A stretch of DNA of 64,000 nucleotides from Plantago major (GCA_026545765.1 JAIFAC010000007.1:682001-746000); one strand, 5' to 3'. Counted from the stretch's first letter, positions 1-15,318 are shown. A program made the numbers and translations. The notes: generated by a model not told the origin, from the sequence alone.

Positions 1-227
1 AAAGAATATTGGAGTTTTCTCTAATATAACGAACTTCGAAATTTTTAGAAGGAAAATAAAATCGAAAGGATCCTGGAAAAGCCAGAAAATCTCGCGAATA
101 TCCAACGGTACTTTCTATAGATCTATATACAGGTAAGGAAACAGTTTGAAAAGGTATTTAGGTAATTACTTACCCCAGCTCCTCCAGTGATACTATAATA
201 AAAAAGTTTAGAGGAAGAATCAGTCTT

Positions 228-413
228 GTGAAAAAAAGGGAAATAAGGGCGGTTGCAAATGCAATTAAGGAAAATCTTATGTATGCTAAAAATGTTAAAG
301 ATAAAGATAGAGAGTTGTCAAAGCATATCATACTATACTTGTACAAAAATATAATATACTACAGGCCCCCCTCATTATCAAAACTAGATTTGGTACCCAC
401 TTTTTTGGGATAG
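228..413 (+). other. Unrecognised 61-codon open frame, probably not a gene
   Basis: The frame begins at GTG and stays open upstream to a stop at 159-161, so the open stretch is about 83 codons. The first half is rich in Lys, Arg, Glu and Asn and the second half is hydrophobic and aromatic. There is no ATG until residue 18. I see no motif, and no splice or promoter context supports it. It may be a chance frame or a fragment of a decayed gene. Confidence 0.08.
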
Positions 414-2509
414 AATATTTAGTTAAAAGGGACAAACACTTAATTTTTAACAACACTTATTCTGACTTGCTGGAAAACTAAGTATGAATTATGTATCTAA
501 GGGTGAATATTTCCCTCCTTTTAGAAATGCCAAATAAACGCGGGTTATCAGTTCTCTGGTTTCCATCCACAAGTACAAGGTCTTTATTTTATTTCAAAAA
601 AAGAAGTATAGACCGAACCTTACTATTTACTAAGAGAGAAGTTCATTATAAAAGAAACCAAAGCCCCTGAAAATTTAGAATCTGTACATGTGCTGAGAGA
701 CGAAACAAATTTAGACTTTCTGGAAACATTTCTATTCTGTACCAGGCCTGCCCAAATAAACTAATTAAATAAGGGATGCAACGTTTTTACTTACCCCCTG
801 TTAATAGAAATTATACGAGGCATGCCACTTGAGATTTTACAACACCAATCCTACTAGTACAAGTAGTACAAGCGCATGTTCACTTTATGATAGGTGTCCT
901 AATAACAAACTATTACAAGATCTAAAATAAAAGAACTTTGTCATTTTCTACGGAACTCTGCATATTTGGTGCTTTAAGACCCTTAAGTTATTAATAAGTT
1001 TTTCATGCTCGATCTTAAAACCATCCCATACATAATGTGTGGATTTTACATTTCTAAGGATTGTGTTTGTTTTTATTATAGGATTTGTGTAGGACGTGTG
1101 TGTACAAGCCTGATCTATTTATTTATTTATATGCCGCTTAGTATTTATCTTTCTTTGTCTTTGTTAGAAAATAACTAATAGAATCGATCTTTAGTCGTTC
1201 TTTTGCTGGATACTTATTGGGCCTACCCCACCGACTGTCTTTCATTTTCATTTTATTCACTCTCTCCACGAGGCAAGATTTTTTCTAAACTATGACCATG
1301 AATGTGTTTTTAATAACTTAACTTAAATGTGTAATTGGGAATATCTAGTCTAGTATGGTGATTGGTTAAAAGCCCTGTTATGTTACCCCAGCTAGGTTTT
1401 TACCCAGGATATTCCTTAGCAGACTCCTTATTATCTTATTGTTTACTTTTATGACAACAGTCCTACCCATGTGCTTCACTAACTACTTATTTCAATTGAG
1501 CAAACCTTAGTCACCTTCTAGGAAAAAATGACTTTTTTCATGCAACATGGGCCTACTAGTACAATTATAGGACAAAGCCCTTTATTTAAACACGTATATT
1601 GATTTAATTAAGTTGGATAAGCGAAATTGTGTGGTATAATCCATTGAACGTTATAAATGAGGTGTGGGAGGAGATAAGTAAGTGTTTGCTTACTATGTGT
1701 TGTTTCTATTTGTTTCCGTGTCTGTCTTTGTTTTGATTGTCTTCTTTAGTTGGTTAGCTTTACTGTCTTAGTCTCTGCCTTTCCCTCTGTTTTCTACCTA
1801 TGTTATGTATTTTGTATCGCGGTATTGTATTTCTTCCGGGCCTCTATTTTCTATTTTATGTATAATGTTTTTAGGTATCTTAAGTACTTGTGGCTTCTCT
1901 TTGTTGGTGTTTGTACCCACTAACTAGTATTCGTGCTCATCATTAAGTTGGTTAAATTGTGGCAGTGATCATTATGTTTCCTTTTTAATTTAAAGATGCA
2001 GGCGGAAAGGAAATATGGGATTAATTGAGAAAAGTACATGTATTTAGTCTTGTCTTGCTACCATACTCAATATGTACGTATATTCGATGAAACTCTTTAT
2101 GTACACCATAATATAATAAAGTTCTCCAATAAAAGGTAGCCTTATACTTTAAGTGCAAGGTTTCTGGTCGTATGTTTGCTTTCTGTCTTCTTCGTCCAAC
2201 TTCAATAACGAATCTTTTTGTCTAAGAGAGGATACCAATTCTAGCCTTTACGCTTAATAAGAATGAAATTATAGAAGGAAAAAATAAGTCGCATTGCTAT
2301 TGCTAAGGTAACACGTGACCTTGTATGTTAGGATTGGACAGCCTCCCCTTTATAGTATTATTTAGTTTAGTTTTATACGGTCTTAGTATAGTAACAATTT
2401 AGATCTCGATATTTCGAATGAAAAGTAAAATATAGATCGATTCCTTGGCCTTAGATTAGTTAACAAAAAGAGGAAACCATACCTTCTTTTTGGTTCTTTT
2501 TTTTATACT

Positions 2510-2528
2510 TATATATATATATATATAT
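2510..2528. repeat. (TA)n microsatellite, 19 bp
   Basis: An uninterrupted alternating T-A run, followed after one extra T by further short TA steps. It sits in AT-rich non-coding DNA and has no assignable role. Confidence 0.9.
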
Positions 2529-5500
2529 TATATATAAAATCTCTCTTATTCTTTATATTATAGAACTTCTTCTAACTATAACTTCCAAAAAGCGAATGCA
2601 TGCCCAAGGTTTCCTCTTTGTTCTCCTAATAATTTTAGAAAAGAATTGTAGAAAAACTAATTATGAAGCAACTAGAACCATTTCGGAGGTGGATTTAATG
2701 CCAAGAAGCTTACCTTGCTAAAACTATAAGAAAGAAATCAAACACGGGTTTAGTCTCGTTTTGCCAAAGGAGCAGCCCATAAACTCATGAAATAATCTAA
2801 ATGATAAAGAGTCCTTATTTCTTTATATGAACTATGAATTCCACTTAGCTGTCTGTGGTGCAATACGATAAAAATGCTCCAATTCCTCCTGATCTTCAAA
2901 GTATGCGAAGTTAGGAGTTATTAGAAAATTTTCTTGTCTAAGTAAAGTATAATATAAAGTAATCGAAAAAACAAGTTACAGAAGAGAGAAGCACCACCCG
3001 CCAAATCAAAGCCCTTAGTATTAATTAATGATGTAAATGTAGAAGTAATCTAGAAACACATATGACGACGCTCTTCTGCTTAGAAAAGTTTATTTATAAT
3101 AGAAGAAAAATATGTAAGGTGGTTCCTGTATTGTATTTGTAGTAAAGCAAAGAAACCTTTAACAGATATTTGGTATAACAAAAAAAACAATCGGGGAATT
3201 CTCATACGTTTAGTACAATAGGATAGGCATAAATATCGCTTTCGACAATATTTAGGTTTATATATTTCCAAGCAACGCGACTGATATGAGTACTGGGGGT
3301 AAATTACTCATATTTATAGTCCTTAACCATTACCTATTTTTTTAGAAACAAGGGAATCACTACAAGCAAGACTAGGTCTACGTAAGAGAAACAATAAAGA
3401 AAATATCCACCCCCCCCAATAAAAGAATATAAAGGAAAAGTTTTTAAGCACGGCCAAGTACCAAAAAATATTTTTAGACAGCGTAATTCATTCCTAAATG
3501 GGATCATAATTGTCGTATAGTATATATGTATAGTTTCTATTAGCCGATAGCCGATCACGTATTTAGTACGAAACAAATGAAAACTGGGTTACTGTACTTA
3601 TTTTTCCATATAAACCACAAACTTCGGAAGATAAAGAATGCTTTCATTTTCGGCTGGACAAAAGGTATTTTCTATCAATGTGAAAGGAAAAAGTGATCAT
3701 AGTATAGAAAATGAATCGGGGACATACGTGAACTGGGATAGTATATGCATCGATATTAGACGAGCAATAAAAACTAACAACAAAAACATCTTTCAATATT
3801 TTATTTTAGAGATATGAAGACAGCAAGCATGTCAATGTAGTCTAGGGTTTCGTTTCAAAGCAAAGTAAAAATAAAAAGAGTAAGAAAAGAGTTTTACTAA
3901 TTACTGGTTTATGTTAGGTGTATTATGCTATACAGGCTTAAGTAATAATTATTTTATTCTGCACGGAATTTCATCTCTTTCTTTCATTTCAATAATACAA
4001 TCGCACCCTTGGATTTATTCTGACATATATAACACAGAATATCTAATATCTACTTACTGCATTCTATATTTTTAAATTTATCGTAATATGGCTTGTAATG
4101 TATCAATCAAATAGAATGGATTCTAGGAGATCGCTCATCGCTTTGACGTATAAAATGTTCTGCTGTGAGTGTATGTTTAGCTTATATTTTGGATGTGTTG
4201 TTATAGATATATTTATATCCCTTTTTTAGTACTCCTCTGTTGTTAGTTACGCCTAAGCAATAAGTAAGACTCGTTGATAAGAAACTAGAGAATATGCTAT
4301 CAGCCACTTATTTAAGACCTAGTTAACATAACTCAATAACTGGTAGAGGAATTATGTAGAGTATATTTTAATTAACTCTTTTAGCTACTAGTAATTAAAC
4401 CTAGAGAATAAAAAGAATTTCTATTTTATTTTTTGTGCATTTGCCTTAAAACTTTTTCATTATTCCGTTATCTATAATTAATACTTCGAAATACAAGCTA
4501 GAAGTGTGTCCTTGTACAAAGGAGCTCTCTAATTTCTCCTTATCCCTCTCTATATTATATCTCTATATAAACTCAATTCCAAAAGCAATCTCAAGATGGC
4601 GCAATGCTCACCCCCTTTTTAATTAACTTAAACTCGAAGTAGAGGAAAACTCCAGGACGGCATGAAAAGGGAGGACTGTTCTCGACTTCAATTCAAAGGG
4701 CCAAACTTAAGTTAAAGTATATCAAGATTTGTTCCCATATCCGTTTCCAACCAAGTATCCATCATTTTTTTCGAGTAAAGCAGACGGGAGCATTCTCTTT
4801 CTTTTTCAGTTCAACTAACTTTTTACACCTAAAAGGAGAAACTCAATCTAATGCCCTTGATTCTCTAGCTATCGACACTATTTATTTCGTATGAATCTCT
4901 TCATTCTACTTTATTTTTAGAGACCGATCTCTTTCCAAATATTCTTTTAGTTCTTAGTATAGAGAGAGTGTGTTTCCGAATAGGTTTACTTAGTAGCTTT
5001 TTTTGCCCTTTCTCTTAAATTTCATTATTTTTCTATAGAAGAGTTGTCTCGGTTATTTGATTCTATTGTAGGATACTAGTACTAAAGTTCTGTCTACATT
5101 GTATTACTTACATAATTGAGAAGGAAATGGTTTAGAGCTACAGTTTCTATTTAATAAAATCTTTTCACGGATACTCACTCTCTCATTGTGCTCAGAAATA
5201 AGAACAAAATACAGAGTTTCTTCAATTCAACAAGGTTTAATAAAGTATGTCTACTCAAGGTTACACAAGGAATGCCTTCATTACTTGTATTACTTGTTTA
5301 GTTATGGTTCTATAAGTATATAGGATATTTTGGGTTTTCACAATTTAAGTATTTCTCCCTTACATATTATGTTGTACACGAGATTTGTTCTAAACGCATA
5401 GGAATTATAACTTTCTTTGTATTCGACAGTACTCTCTTGTAGGGAAGTTAGCCTCTCTTTTATAGGGAAACATGATCTTACTCTTCAAGGACTGGTGTAT

Positions 5501-8042
5501 TAGAATTAGGACATTGCCTTTGTGAATACATTTTATTATTTTATTATAGATGTGCCTTTATTAAAATGAAATTATTTTTATTAAATTAAAAGAAAAAAAA
5601 AGCTTAAGAATTTCTAGTTAAGTTCCTTTAGATAGATTACATCAATTGTTTTGCAAGTCTAGTTTAAGGGAAAGACGAAAACATAAGGGAAGGAACAGAG
5701 GTAGGATTGTAACACAACATAATACAGTATACGAAATAAGTTCTACTGTAGGTTATTCTAGCAACATTTTTAACATATTAGACAAAAGAAAGGCCGCAAG
5801 GTTATAGAAGTCATCAAAGCTAAACCATTTTTAATAGTAGTATTGGCATACATGAATATTTAATTACTTTATCATGTTTCACAACTAATATATTTTTAGA
5901 AAACCCAAATTAATCCCTTCTCTTTATAGGTTTTATAGGTATAGAGTTACTTACCAAACAAGGTATTGCATAGATTTTCCTTAATTAAATATGATAGATT
6001 CTTAATAGACCTCAAGAAAACAAAATCTGACTAAACTTATTATTGGTACCTTAAGCAGAGAGTATATATCATTTAGAGCCGGTTAAGTTTATGAAGTAAG
6101 TACATTATATGGAAATAAGATAGCACTACTGTTTTGGTTCTAGATAGAATAATTATAAATAAACTGTAAAGACTCCTTCTCGAAGAAAGTTATATTAAGG
6201 TACACTGCCCTTAATATGCCATTATTTATAGTATGCTAACGAGTTACTACATAATTATGAATATAGCTTTTTCTACCCTTTTTTATTTTATCCCTAACAA
6301 TACCTACTGCATGCTTTCCTTCTGAATACTGAACCTATACTGGTTAGTAATTTTTGTATTCCTCTCTTAACTAATAACTAAGTAAGTTTCTAAAAGATGT
6401 CTTGAATAGTAAATGTTATACCCATTGCCAGTCCTTATTCTTCCTTAATAGAGCTATCTACTTAAATACCAATTTTCCAATAAATTTTCAATAACGCTAG
6501 TTTCCTGCCTTACTAGTAGTGTTTATACAACACAAGAAACTCCTTACTAATAAATTACAAATAATTGGTTTCAAAAGTATAAAGATAGCCTAAAGTTAAG
6601 CTATGCATGCTTATAATTAAGACTCAACCCAAAAGGAATTTTTGTATGTGTTTATTATCAATTACTACCGAATAAGATGTGTTTCAATTATGGAAGAGGG
6701 AAAGTGTTCCTATTATATGCAGTTATCACAAAGTCCTAACTATTCTTATTATTAGAAGTTGGGCGGGAGGTATTCTATAATTCTTCCTTTTCCATCTCTA
6801 CATCTATAAAAATAATGAATTGTGTGTCTTTGTTGCCCTAGCTTTCTAAAATTATGTACCAGTACTGAGTGTATGGAATCCGCCCGTATTCCCTCTATAG
6901 TTTTTTGGACTTACTTACTTCCGTGAATGTTTTTGAATGTTCTTACTATGTTGCGTACTATGATACATATTACGAAAGGATATGCATGTGCATGTGATAT
7001 AAAATAGAATAGCTAGAGACAAGAAGACGTAAACCAAGTAAGAGGTATAAAATAATAGGTTACCCAGTTAAGACATACTCTGTAAAAGCTCTGTAGAAGT
7101 AATACTGACTTAGAAGGACCTTTAGGAGGAAAGCACATTTTTATAAATATCTACATTAGCTGTGTTAGTTTCTCCGAGGTTTTAATCCCTCTTCTTATAT
7201 TACGTTAGAAGCACTTCATGTTATCATACAATTTCTATATTTTATGAACATTTCGATCTCCTAGTTATTCATTCCAACCTCTTTTTTTAATATAGGATTT
7301 AATTAAACAGTATACTACAAAAGGTGCCTATAAGACTAGATAGAAATTGTCTAAAGGGTAGAAGGGTTCGGTTTAACTAAATATTATCCACAAATCCTAA
7401 GTAATGTAGGTAGCAATAATATAAGTAATAACGTAGCGCATAAATATACTAATTGTTTATCTTCCATAGGTTGTGTTCTCAGTATAAAAATATAGGTTGT
7501 TCCCTTCCATGACATGTATATAAAAAATAATTTAGGGTGAGTACTTGTTCTTGCTTTGTATTAGTCTTTCCTATAATGAAGGTATTCTTTTAGATGTAAT
7601 TTTACCCTATGTTCCTTAGAATTGGTAATGAATGGTGAACATTTATTTATATCTTCTTTCTATTCTATCTCTTTGGTTGGTTGTCTTTTCTGCGCAGGTT
7701 ATTATATGCTTCTCTCTTTCTTAGTCGAATACCTTTCTTCAGTCGGATCAGCAGCAAAAGTTCTACCATATAAAGACATAACTTGCATAGAAACTTCGAG
7801 ACAGAGTCTATCTTGTTTTGTTATATACTGGGTTCCTAGATCCAATAATATGTGAGGACTTCTTTCTTAGTTCCCTCCAACTTTATTGATCAAACAACCA
7901 TTCCTAAATATATCCTCCTATATTAAAAACAAACAACCAAAGTAGAAGATGGAGTTGGAAGGACAGGAAAATAACACAATATAGTCCATTTAATTAAGGC
8001 GAGTTACATTTTTAAGGTCTCTTTATAGGAAGGATCAGTTCT

Positions 8043-8055
8043 AAAAAAAAAAAAA
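8043..8055. repeat. Homopolymer A13
   Basis: A run of thirteen A, the longest mononucleotide run I found in the window. It is a likely site of length error or polymorphism. Confidence 0.9.
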
Positions 8056-8715
8056 GGAAAGAACATACAAGATCGTACATAATAATAACTATATCATTTA
8101 GAAAGAGTAAAGCAAAGTAATTATACAACCTCATATTAGAAGTTATATTTAGTACTGTACACGAGTTAAGTATGCCTAGATTAATGTTGTCTTAGTAACA
8201 CATAGATATTACAACTAGATAGAAAGAGAACTCTTAATAAAATCCTAAATAGTATATGTACGAAGGACAAGTAAGATTCTATATAGACACATACAAGACA
8301 ACTCTAGTACACACCATTACTTCTATGTCCTTTAGCTAGTATACAATTTCCATATAATGTCTCATATACCTATAATAATTCCTATATCTTAGATCTTAAG
8401 CCTTTCCTCAGGTTAAAAAGTTTACTTACTAAATGTGCTGGCTGTATAGGAGCTGGTTAAATAAGTATTATAATATGTAACTACATACTCTATAAATGAA
8501 ATATAGGTAAGTTATGAAGTATGCCTTGTCTCTTTTTGTACCCACCATTATAAAGTTATCTCCTCGAGTTAGCATATGTAAATGTTTTATAGTATTCCCT
8601 GGTATATCCTCTATATTTATTTCAAGGTTCTCCATGTTTATTACTTGTTAGATAAAACGAATCTCTTTATAGTTAGTAACGTAACTAAGTATACTTTAAA
8701 ACCTTTACTTTACAT

Positions 8716-8751
8716 CTATTAAATTATATAATTCTATTAAATTATATAATT
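8716..8751. repeat. Perfect tandem duplication, 2 x 18 bp
   Basis: The unit ctattaaattatataatt is present twice with no mismatch and no spacer (8716-8733, 8734-8751). With no divergence between copies, the duplication is either recent or an assembly artefact. The unit itself contains the palindrome aattatataatt. Confidence 0.95.
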
Positions 8752-9691
8752 GTAGTTAACATGCTTTATTATACATATACTTGAGTAAAGTGAATGACTG
8801 GTACTGATTCTTTTTTAGTAGGTAGTTATAAGAAATACTTATAATTAAGACTACTACCACCTTATTTAATATTGATTCGCTTCTCTAATCTCTCCTACTT
8901 ATTATATTATATTATAAGCCTTACTACTATAATCCTGTACTGCACATATCATACACAAAGTACACAAGTTATGGGTATTATCCGAGGAAAGAGTAGAGCA
9001 AATTTATTTAACACTAATTCTAATTATATTTAGAGTAACACCGGGTAGAAAATATAACATAAAGATATACTCCCTAACTCCTTGAATAGTAATTTAATAA
9101 TTAAAAGCCGTACTTATGGACTACTCTACGCTAAATTATATACCAACACACAGTACTTTTAAGTGTCACTCATTAAGTCTTATATACATATTATTAAAAA
9201 AAAAGCTAACATAGGGATTCTTAATCAATTTATCGGTACCTATAAATAATAGTAATTTGTAAAATTTGTAAGTAAAAGGAGTCTAGTCTCTCTTCGAAGT
9301 ATAAGTAAAGTAATATAACTTCAAAAGTGCTTGTAACTCCAAGTAAGTTTAGTAAGTAAGGTAAAAATATATGGATAGTATAAAAAGAGTCTAATTAAGT
9401 ATCTTACCTATACGTTTTATTATATATAAATATAAAATAAATATAAAATAGAAAAATGAATAGAAATAAATGGCTTATATTATGTATTATATTCCTAACT
9501 TAAATCTCCCTTCTTATACGATTCAAAGCAAGAGAGAAATCTTATTCTTTATAGTACACACACAAAACTATTTCATTATAGGTAAGACAGCATTGTACTT
9601 AAGAAACTTATATACTTTAAGGCTAGCTTGGATACTTTAACTTCTATGATAATAATAAGTAACACTCTATGTAATAAATCTTACTATTATA

Positions 9692-9710
9692 ATATATATA
9701 TATATATATA
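9692..9710. repeat. (AT)n microsatellite, 19 bp
   Basis: An uninterrupted alternating A-T run inside a longer stretch made almost only of A and T (about 9,684-9,758). Confidence 0.9.
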
Positions 9711-12455
9711 ATAAAAAATAAACTAATATAAAAATAATAATATAAATAATATAATAAGATGTTCCATACCAAGAAAATCATGCTCAGGTATTTCATTCAT
9801 AATACTATATAAATTATCTAAATCCTAGTAAGTATAAGTTCTTATTCTATGTTTAGTAATAGCCTACTCTATACTACATAACACAAGATCATAATGCGTA
9901 GATAACACGTGTTTTCATAATTGGATATTAATTATTTCTTATGCTATATATTCTTTTACCTTAGCCTAGTTCTTTAATAACATCTTTAAATAACAAAGAA
10001 GTTAGAAATGTCTTATAAAATTTTATAAAATAGAGTGGATAAAAGAAAAGTTTGCGAGAGATGAAAGAATAAAAAAGACTACAAGGAAAGAGGACTCAAA
10101 AGTAATTGCATATTCATATTATTATAATATTTAGCTTATCAACATATGGAAGAAGTATCTTGGGTATTACAAATTAATAGTTGACTAGGAAATCTAGGAA
10201 CCTTCAAATATACAAATATACTAAGTATGTCTATTACCCCTTTTCGACTTAAGTACTTCCTTACAATGATCTCATGTTTCTAACATAGTCTCTTTAACCA
10301 TTAAAAAGCTTTGAGTACTTCTCTAATTCTATACTATAGGATATTATACATATTACAATAGTATCTCTCTTACTTGCATTACTTGCTGCAAATTTTCTCT
10401 ATAAGATTCTTTAAAAGACAACACAAGTAAACCTTTTCTTTATTGAGATCCATAAATGATATAGCGTATAATGAGTAGACTTATATAACCTAAGCATTAA
10501 TATAATATGTAAGAAGAGTTAGGAGTTCTTTGGGAATATGTTTGGAGTACTTGGTACATTAATTACAGGCATTTAATCATATTGGGAAATATAGCTTGCA
10601 TACATAATAGGGTAATTATAGGTAGTTATAACTCCTTTGCATTTAATGTATTTAAATTTTATATAGCAATACGAAGATTTACTTAAAATTATTAGGGTTT
10701 GTACCTAGCTTTCATTTCTTATTCTTTTATTCTTATAGTAGAGCTTATACTTACTTAATACTTTCCCAACAATGCGCACAATTATAATAGTATGTAGTAT
10801 GCCACACAAAAATCCTTATTTTATCATGAACAAGAAAGAAGAGTAACTAATAACTTACTTGGGGATATAATAATTTAGAAGAGTTGCTTACTAAGAAGAG
10901 AGGTATACTATTATTCTATGTGGAAATAAAGACTACTCGAATATGCATGTTCTATAGGATCGATGAAATATATAAGGCAATACATGTATACTATCATTTA
11001 GGTTAAGTACTTTTTAAGAACGCGTTGTAGACAATTTTATTAGGAAACACCTTCATTATGGAAGTTTATAGAGAGGTATGATAAACACATTGAATTTATA
11101 AAGGAATGAATATTGTACAACATGATCTAGTAGTGTAACATTTTATAGAATCTTACTTAAGGCAGCAGGAAAGGGGAGGAAATTGATATACATTATTACT
11201 ATTTTAATTATTATACCTTATACTATACATTTACACATGGTGTCGTAACTTGCCCTCTTTGTTATCAATCTTTATATGTGCCTTAGTATTCTTTCTTAGT
11301 TAACACCTCTCACCCTATAAATCTTCTTTCTTTTTTCTCTTAATTTGCCTTGCTACTTATATTAGTCTACTAAGATTAGTTCTCTAATTCAATGGTTGTA
11401 ATTGTTATAAGTATACAATCCTTTCTCTCTTAGTGTTATATTTATACAAGCTCACTTAGCATGATTTTTATTCCAACAAACAAGGTATCCTTATTATATG
11501 AGTACAGGATTACTTCTTACTATAGCATTATAAAAAGTATAAGTCATCAAAGTAAGAGCATGCGTATATTATAGTATCTATTTTGTATTTCAAATTATAT
11601 GGTGCTTGTTATTAAGTAAACTCCTTGTCTTATATTGTAGCTACTGTGTATAAATAGAAATTATTTTAGGTAAACGTTTATGTTGTATCTTACCTATTCT
11701 TATGAAGACCTTTTACTTTTAGAGCTGTCCCTTACTCTATGTTAGAGGATATGAACTATACTACCTTATGTTTTCCTTACAAAAAGGGTTCTATGATATA
11801 AATGTATTACTTATAAGTTATATTAGCTAAAGTACCTTACTCACTATGGAATATAATGTGCATCTATACTTTTCATGCTTATTCCTAATTGTATCTATTA
11901 AAGAGTAGTTACTTTCTTCTTTATTTACTTGGTTGGTATAACTTTCCCTTAACCACTTTTACTTATACCAAGTACCCGGGCATACTTATGAGAGAGAACT
12001 CATAATTTTATAGTCGTTTACTTAGTTAGAGATATGTAATAATATGATGGATGTTACTACTAAGAAATCTTATATTTAAATTTAAGTGTTATAAAGATCT
12101 ACTCCAATATGCAAATACTAGATGAACGTACATTCCCTCTAACAATTACTCCTATAATACCTATCCGCTATGACACGCACCAATACATTTTTGAATGTTG
12201 TTTACTTCTCCCTATTTCTATACTATGGAATGTTTAGTATATCTTAAATATCGTCTTGGAAACCCAAATTTGTGTGATCTTGTAAAGTACGCATTTTGTA
12301 TATAGAGTTACCTAGTATAGGTAGGAGTATATAGTATAGCATAAACCAAACTTATATAAGAATTAGAGGAAAGCTATGAAAGTATATAAAGAGGGTAAGT
12401 GCATAAAATAAAATATGTTAGCATCATTTCATAGAATAGGCAAATAAATAGGATT

Positions 12456-12478
12456 TATATTAATTTTTAATTAATATA
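12456..12478. repeat. Inverted repeat, 10-bp arms, 3-nt spacer
   Basis: The arms tatattaatt (12456-12465) and aattaatata (12469-12478) are perfect complements around TTT. No G-C pair is present, so the hairpin would be weak. There is no neighbouring gene for it to terminate or regulate. Confidence 0.85.
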
Positions 12479-14944
12479 TTAGAGATATAGTATGTGTAAG
12501 CAACAAGCTACTTCCTATCTTCGTGTTTGGTAAGTAATTAATAGAGAGATACCTTATAGTATATTTATAGTGTATGGTCTAATCTTTTATGAGTATTCCT
12601 GTAGTTATTATGTTTTGGAAGAGATCTACGTTACCCAATATGATATGTAGTATTTGCCTCATAATCTATAATGTTTTTTTATACCTTGTTCTATGCTATA
12701 ATTAATAATAATATAATAAGTGTATATAATTGGCGATAGTATTAAATTAGAGCTATATAAAGGACTCTTAGAAATGTTGAATAGGTGAGAAGAAATCATG
12801 TTACTTTAGTTATAATACTTATACAACTACTAGGTTAGATAGAAACAATGTACCTTACCCAATTATAAGAATAGATTGAACGTAGAAGACAAATAAACTA
12901 AGTCTAGTTATAAGTTAACCTATTATCCTATTAAGTAAGAGAGGAGAGGGTATGCATTATACACACCAAGAAATTTTTCCTAGTAATAACATAAGTATGC
13001 GTGACATCAACAAGGACCTAGACTCCCTAAATAATTCTATTTAGTTAGTACTATAACTAAGTTAAGGGTAAACATAGATATCTATATAAAAAAATAAGCT
13101 ATAGTACGTATCTAGTCTTTATGTATGTTATATAACACGTAGAATAATACCTTGAAAAAATAGGAGAAGAGGTGGGTTACTCCTCCTAAACGAACTAAAT
13201 ATAGTCATGTGATATGCTTCCTTATTGTATACATAGACGTGTACTTTAAAATAAAATTGTGTAATTCATAGTTGTCTTCCTATACTTATTATGTAGTGAG
13301 TTTATCTTGTGTATTTCTTAATATTTTATGTGCTACTATATTATTTTTGGATTCTATAATAAATGTATATTACTTTTAACTTTAGGTATAATAGGTAAAG
13401 GCTTCCTTATAAGAACGATGTCATGTCATACTTAATACACAAACTCTCTTATACACTTTTCTTTTGTTAGGTACTTGCTATCTATACATTTATATAAATT
13501 GAGGGAGTATACTATAATGCTTAGGCACTCTTTATAATTATACTACTATAAGAACTAAGGAAGGTGGTTAGTGAAAACTGAGTACTCTTATAAAGTAAAT
13601 GTGAATTACAACAAAGGGCCTAGTTACTCTACTTTGATATTTATGCTTGGTGAATTATAAGCAAATCATAATGAATCTAGAAAACTTACTAAACTTACTT
13701 AATTATAAAAAATTAATAGGAGTATGGTCAACCCTTTATAGGCATGTATTTTTATATAGGTGGTTAACTTAGAGCTAATTAAATTAGAGTAAAAAAAAAG
13801 AAGAAAGAGTTTTTTATATGAAATAATGAATGGAATAAGCCGTAATATATTACTCTTACCTTTAGGAAAGTTTGATCCTTTTTTGTACACATTAGAGGAG
13901 ATGTCTTTATGATTGAAAGAAACATGAAAAATCTAAATACTTAAGAAAGAGAAATATGCCAATCCCAATAATTTCGTGTTGTGTAGTAAGTGTTATATGA
14001 CAAGAAGCATAATATACCCTATGTTCTTTATCTCATATATTATAATTTCATTGCACCAAAGTTATATAGTATTCCCTTAATAATGTCTTAATAGTGTTAA
14101 GTTATATCATAAATAAGGATAGAGAACTTTATAAGGACAAACATAGATTTTTATATACCTATTTTCCTTCGCAAAAATGTATTTCACAAGTTGGATATTT
14201 ATATGAGATCACATCTATTTCTTAGTAAGAGTTTGGGTAACACCACAATTACATGATTTCACATTATTTAGTTTATAGTAAGGATAAAGCATTATAGAAT
14301 GGATAATAATTAAAAAGTCAAGATATAAAGGTGCATACACGTTACTTTACTAGGTATACTATATATTACATAGATAATATAATTACAATTATAAGAGTTC
14401 ACTACTACATACTCCTTTAATATTGATTGAGATATCCTTCATTTATTCATTACTACAAACTATATAGGTACTATAAGATAAGAGTATAACATCCCTAGCT
14501 ATCCTTTTTTATAAATAATTCTATACTAAATTCTATTCTAGCCATGTACTTTCTATATTGATATGCTATTTAATTTATGGTTGTAGTTATATAAAAATTA
14601 TAGAAAGATATTATGGTTATGCTAACTAAGTCACTTAAGAGGATAGAGGGGAATTTTGTCACGGTATACCAATATAAGTTTTGCTCGAAGATGTATATGT
14701 ACTTGTATTACTTGTATAGTAACGCCCATTATAATAGATATTTAATAATTGATATCATAGCTTAACTTCTTATTATAGTATTTAGTCCAATTTTGGAAAT
14801 AAATTATTGATTGCTGTCAACGTAGAATCCTCTTATGTTTAGGTTGTAATTTATTAGTTCTTTATTCTTAACTCATAATAACCTTATAACATTACTTTGT
14901 GCTCTTGATTCCTTTTTTTTTATAAACAACTATTTCTACTTCCC

Positions 14945-14958
14945 TGTATGTATGTATG
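14945..14958. repeat. (TGTA)n microsatellite, 14 bp
   Basis: Three and a half perfect copies of TGTA. No associated gene. Confidence 0.85.
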
Positions 14959-15318
14959 GTCGTCAAAGCTCACTACCTAAGTGAAATTCTATATCTAATA
15001 TCCATAATTTAAAGTAAATTCTCAGTTATCCTTGGTTGGTAATAGAAAATAATCTATTTATTACAATTTGGCCAATTATAGAATTTATAGTACTGGTTGA
15101 ATCCTCTCGTTTTTTGTTTCATAAATAAATGACAAGACTCCGTACGTAGGAAACAGGTGTACTTTTTAGCCTTCTCACAATTCTCGTAAATTGAATTTAT
15201 AGAGACGAGAAAAAGCTATGTATACGTCAGAACCAGAAATTTGTCTTCTACAAACAAGCTTGCTAAGAGATCTCTCAAATTAAGGCTATATCTTATTATA
15301 TCCTACATATTAATAGTA

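Larger units (their letters stand above)
1..4900. other. Mixed AT-rich non-coding stretch, no gene recognised
   Basis: No recognisable gene on either strand. The only frames above 60 codons are at 228-413 (+), 3080-3271 (-) and 3334-3576 (-). The first begins at GTG and the third at TTG, and none matches a family I know. The composition is mixed. Hand-counted lines at 3,601 and 4,741 show no TpA excess (TpA/ApT 3:5 and 2:4), while lines at 1,741 and 2,701 do. Visible elements are a 19-bp TA run near 2,510 and a run of eight C at 3,410-3,417, unusual in such AT-rich DNA. Nothing else could be assigned. Confidence 0.5.
4900..15100. other. TA-biased (RIP-like) gene desert
   Basis: About 10 kb with very dense stops and no credible gene. 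The only frames above 60 codons are 7,622-7,855 (+) and 13,699-13,890 (-), and neither is recognisable. A hand-counted 60-base line at 8,461 has 14 TpA against 11 ApT, and 4 CpA+TpG against 8 ApC+GpT. A line at 5,041 has 8 TpA against 5 ApT. This is the direction expected when CpA is mutated to TpA on both strands, as in RIP of old repeats. No long terminal repeats, inverted repeats or transposase or reverse-transcriptase motifs were seen. It contains TA and GTAT microsatellites, an 18-bp tandem duplication and a 10-bp-arm palindrome, listed separately. Confidence 0.55.
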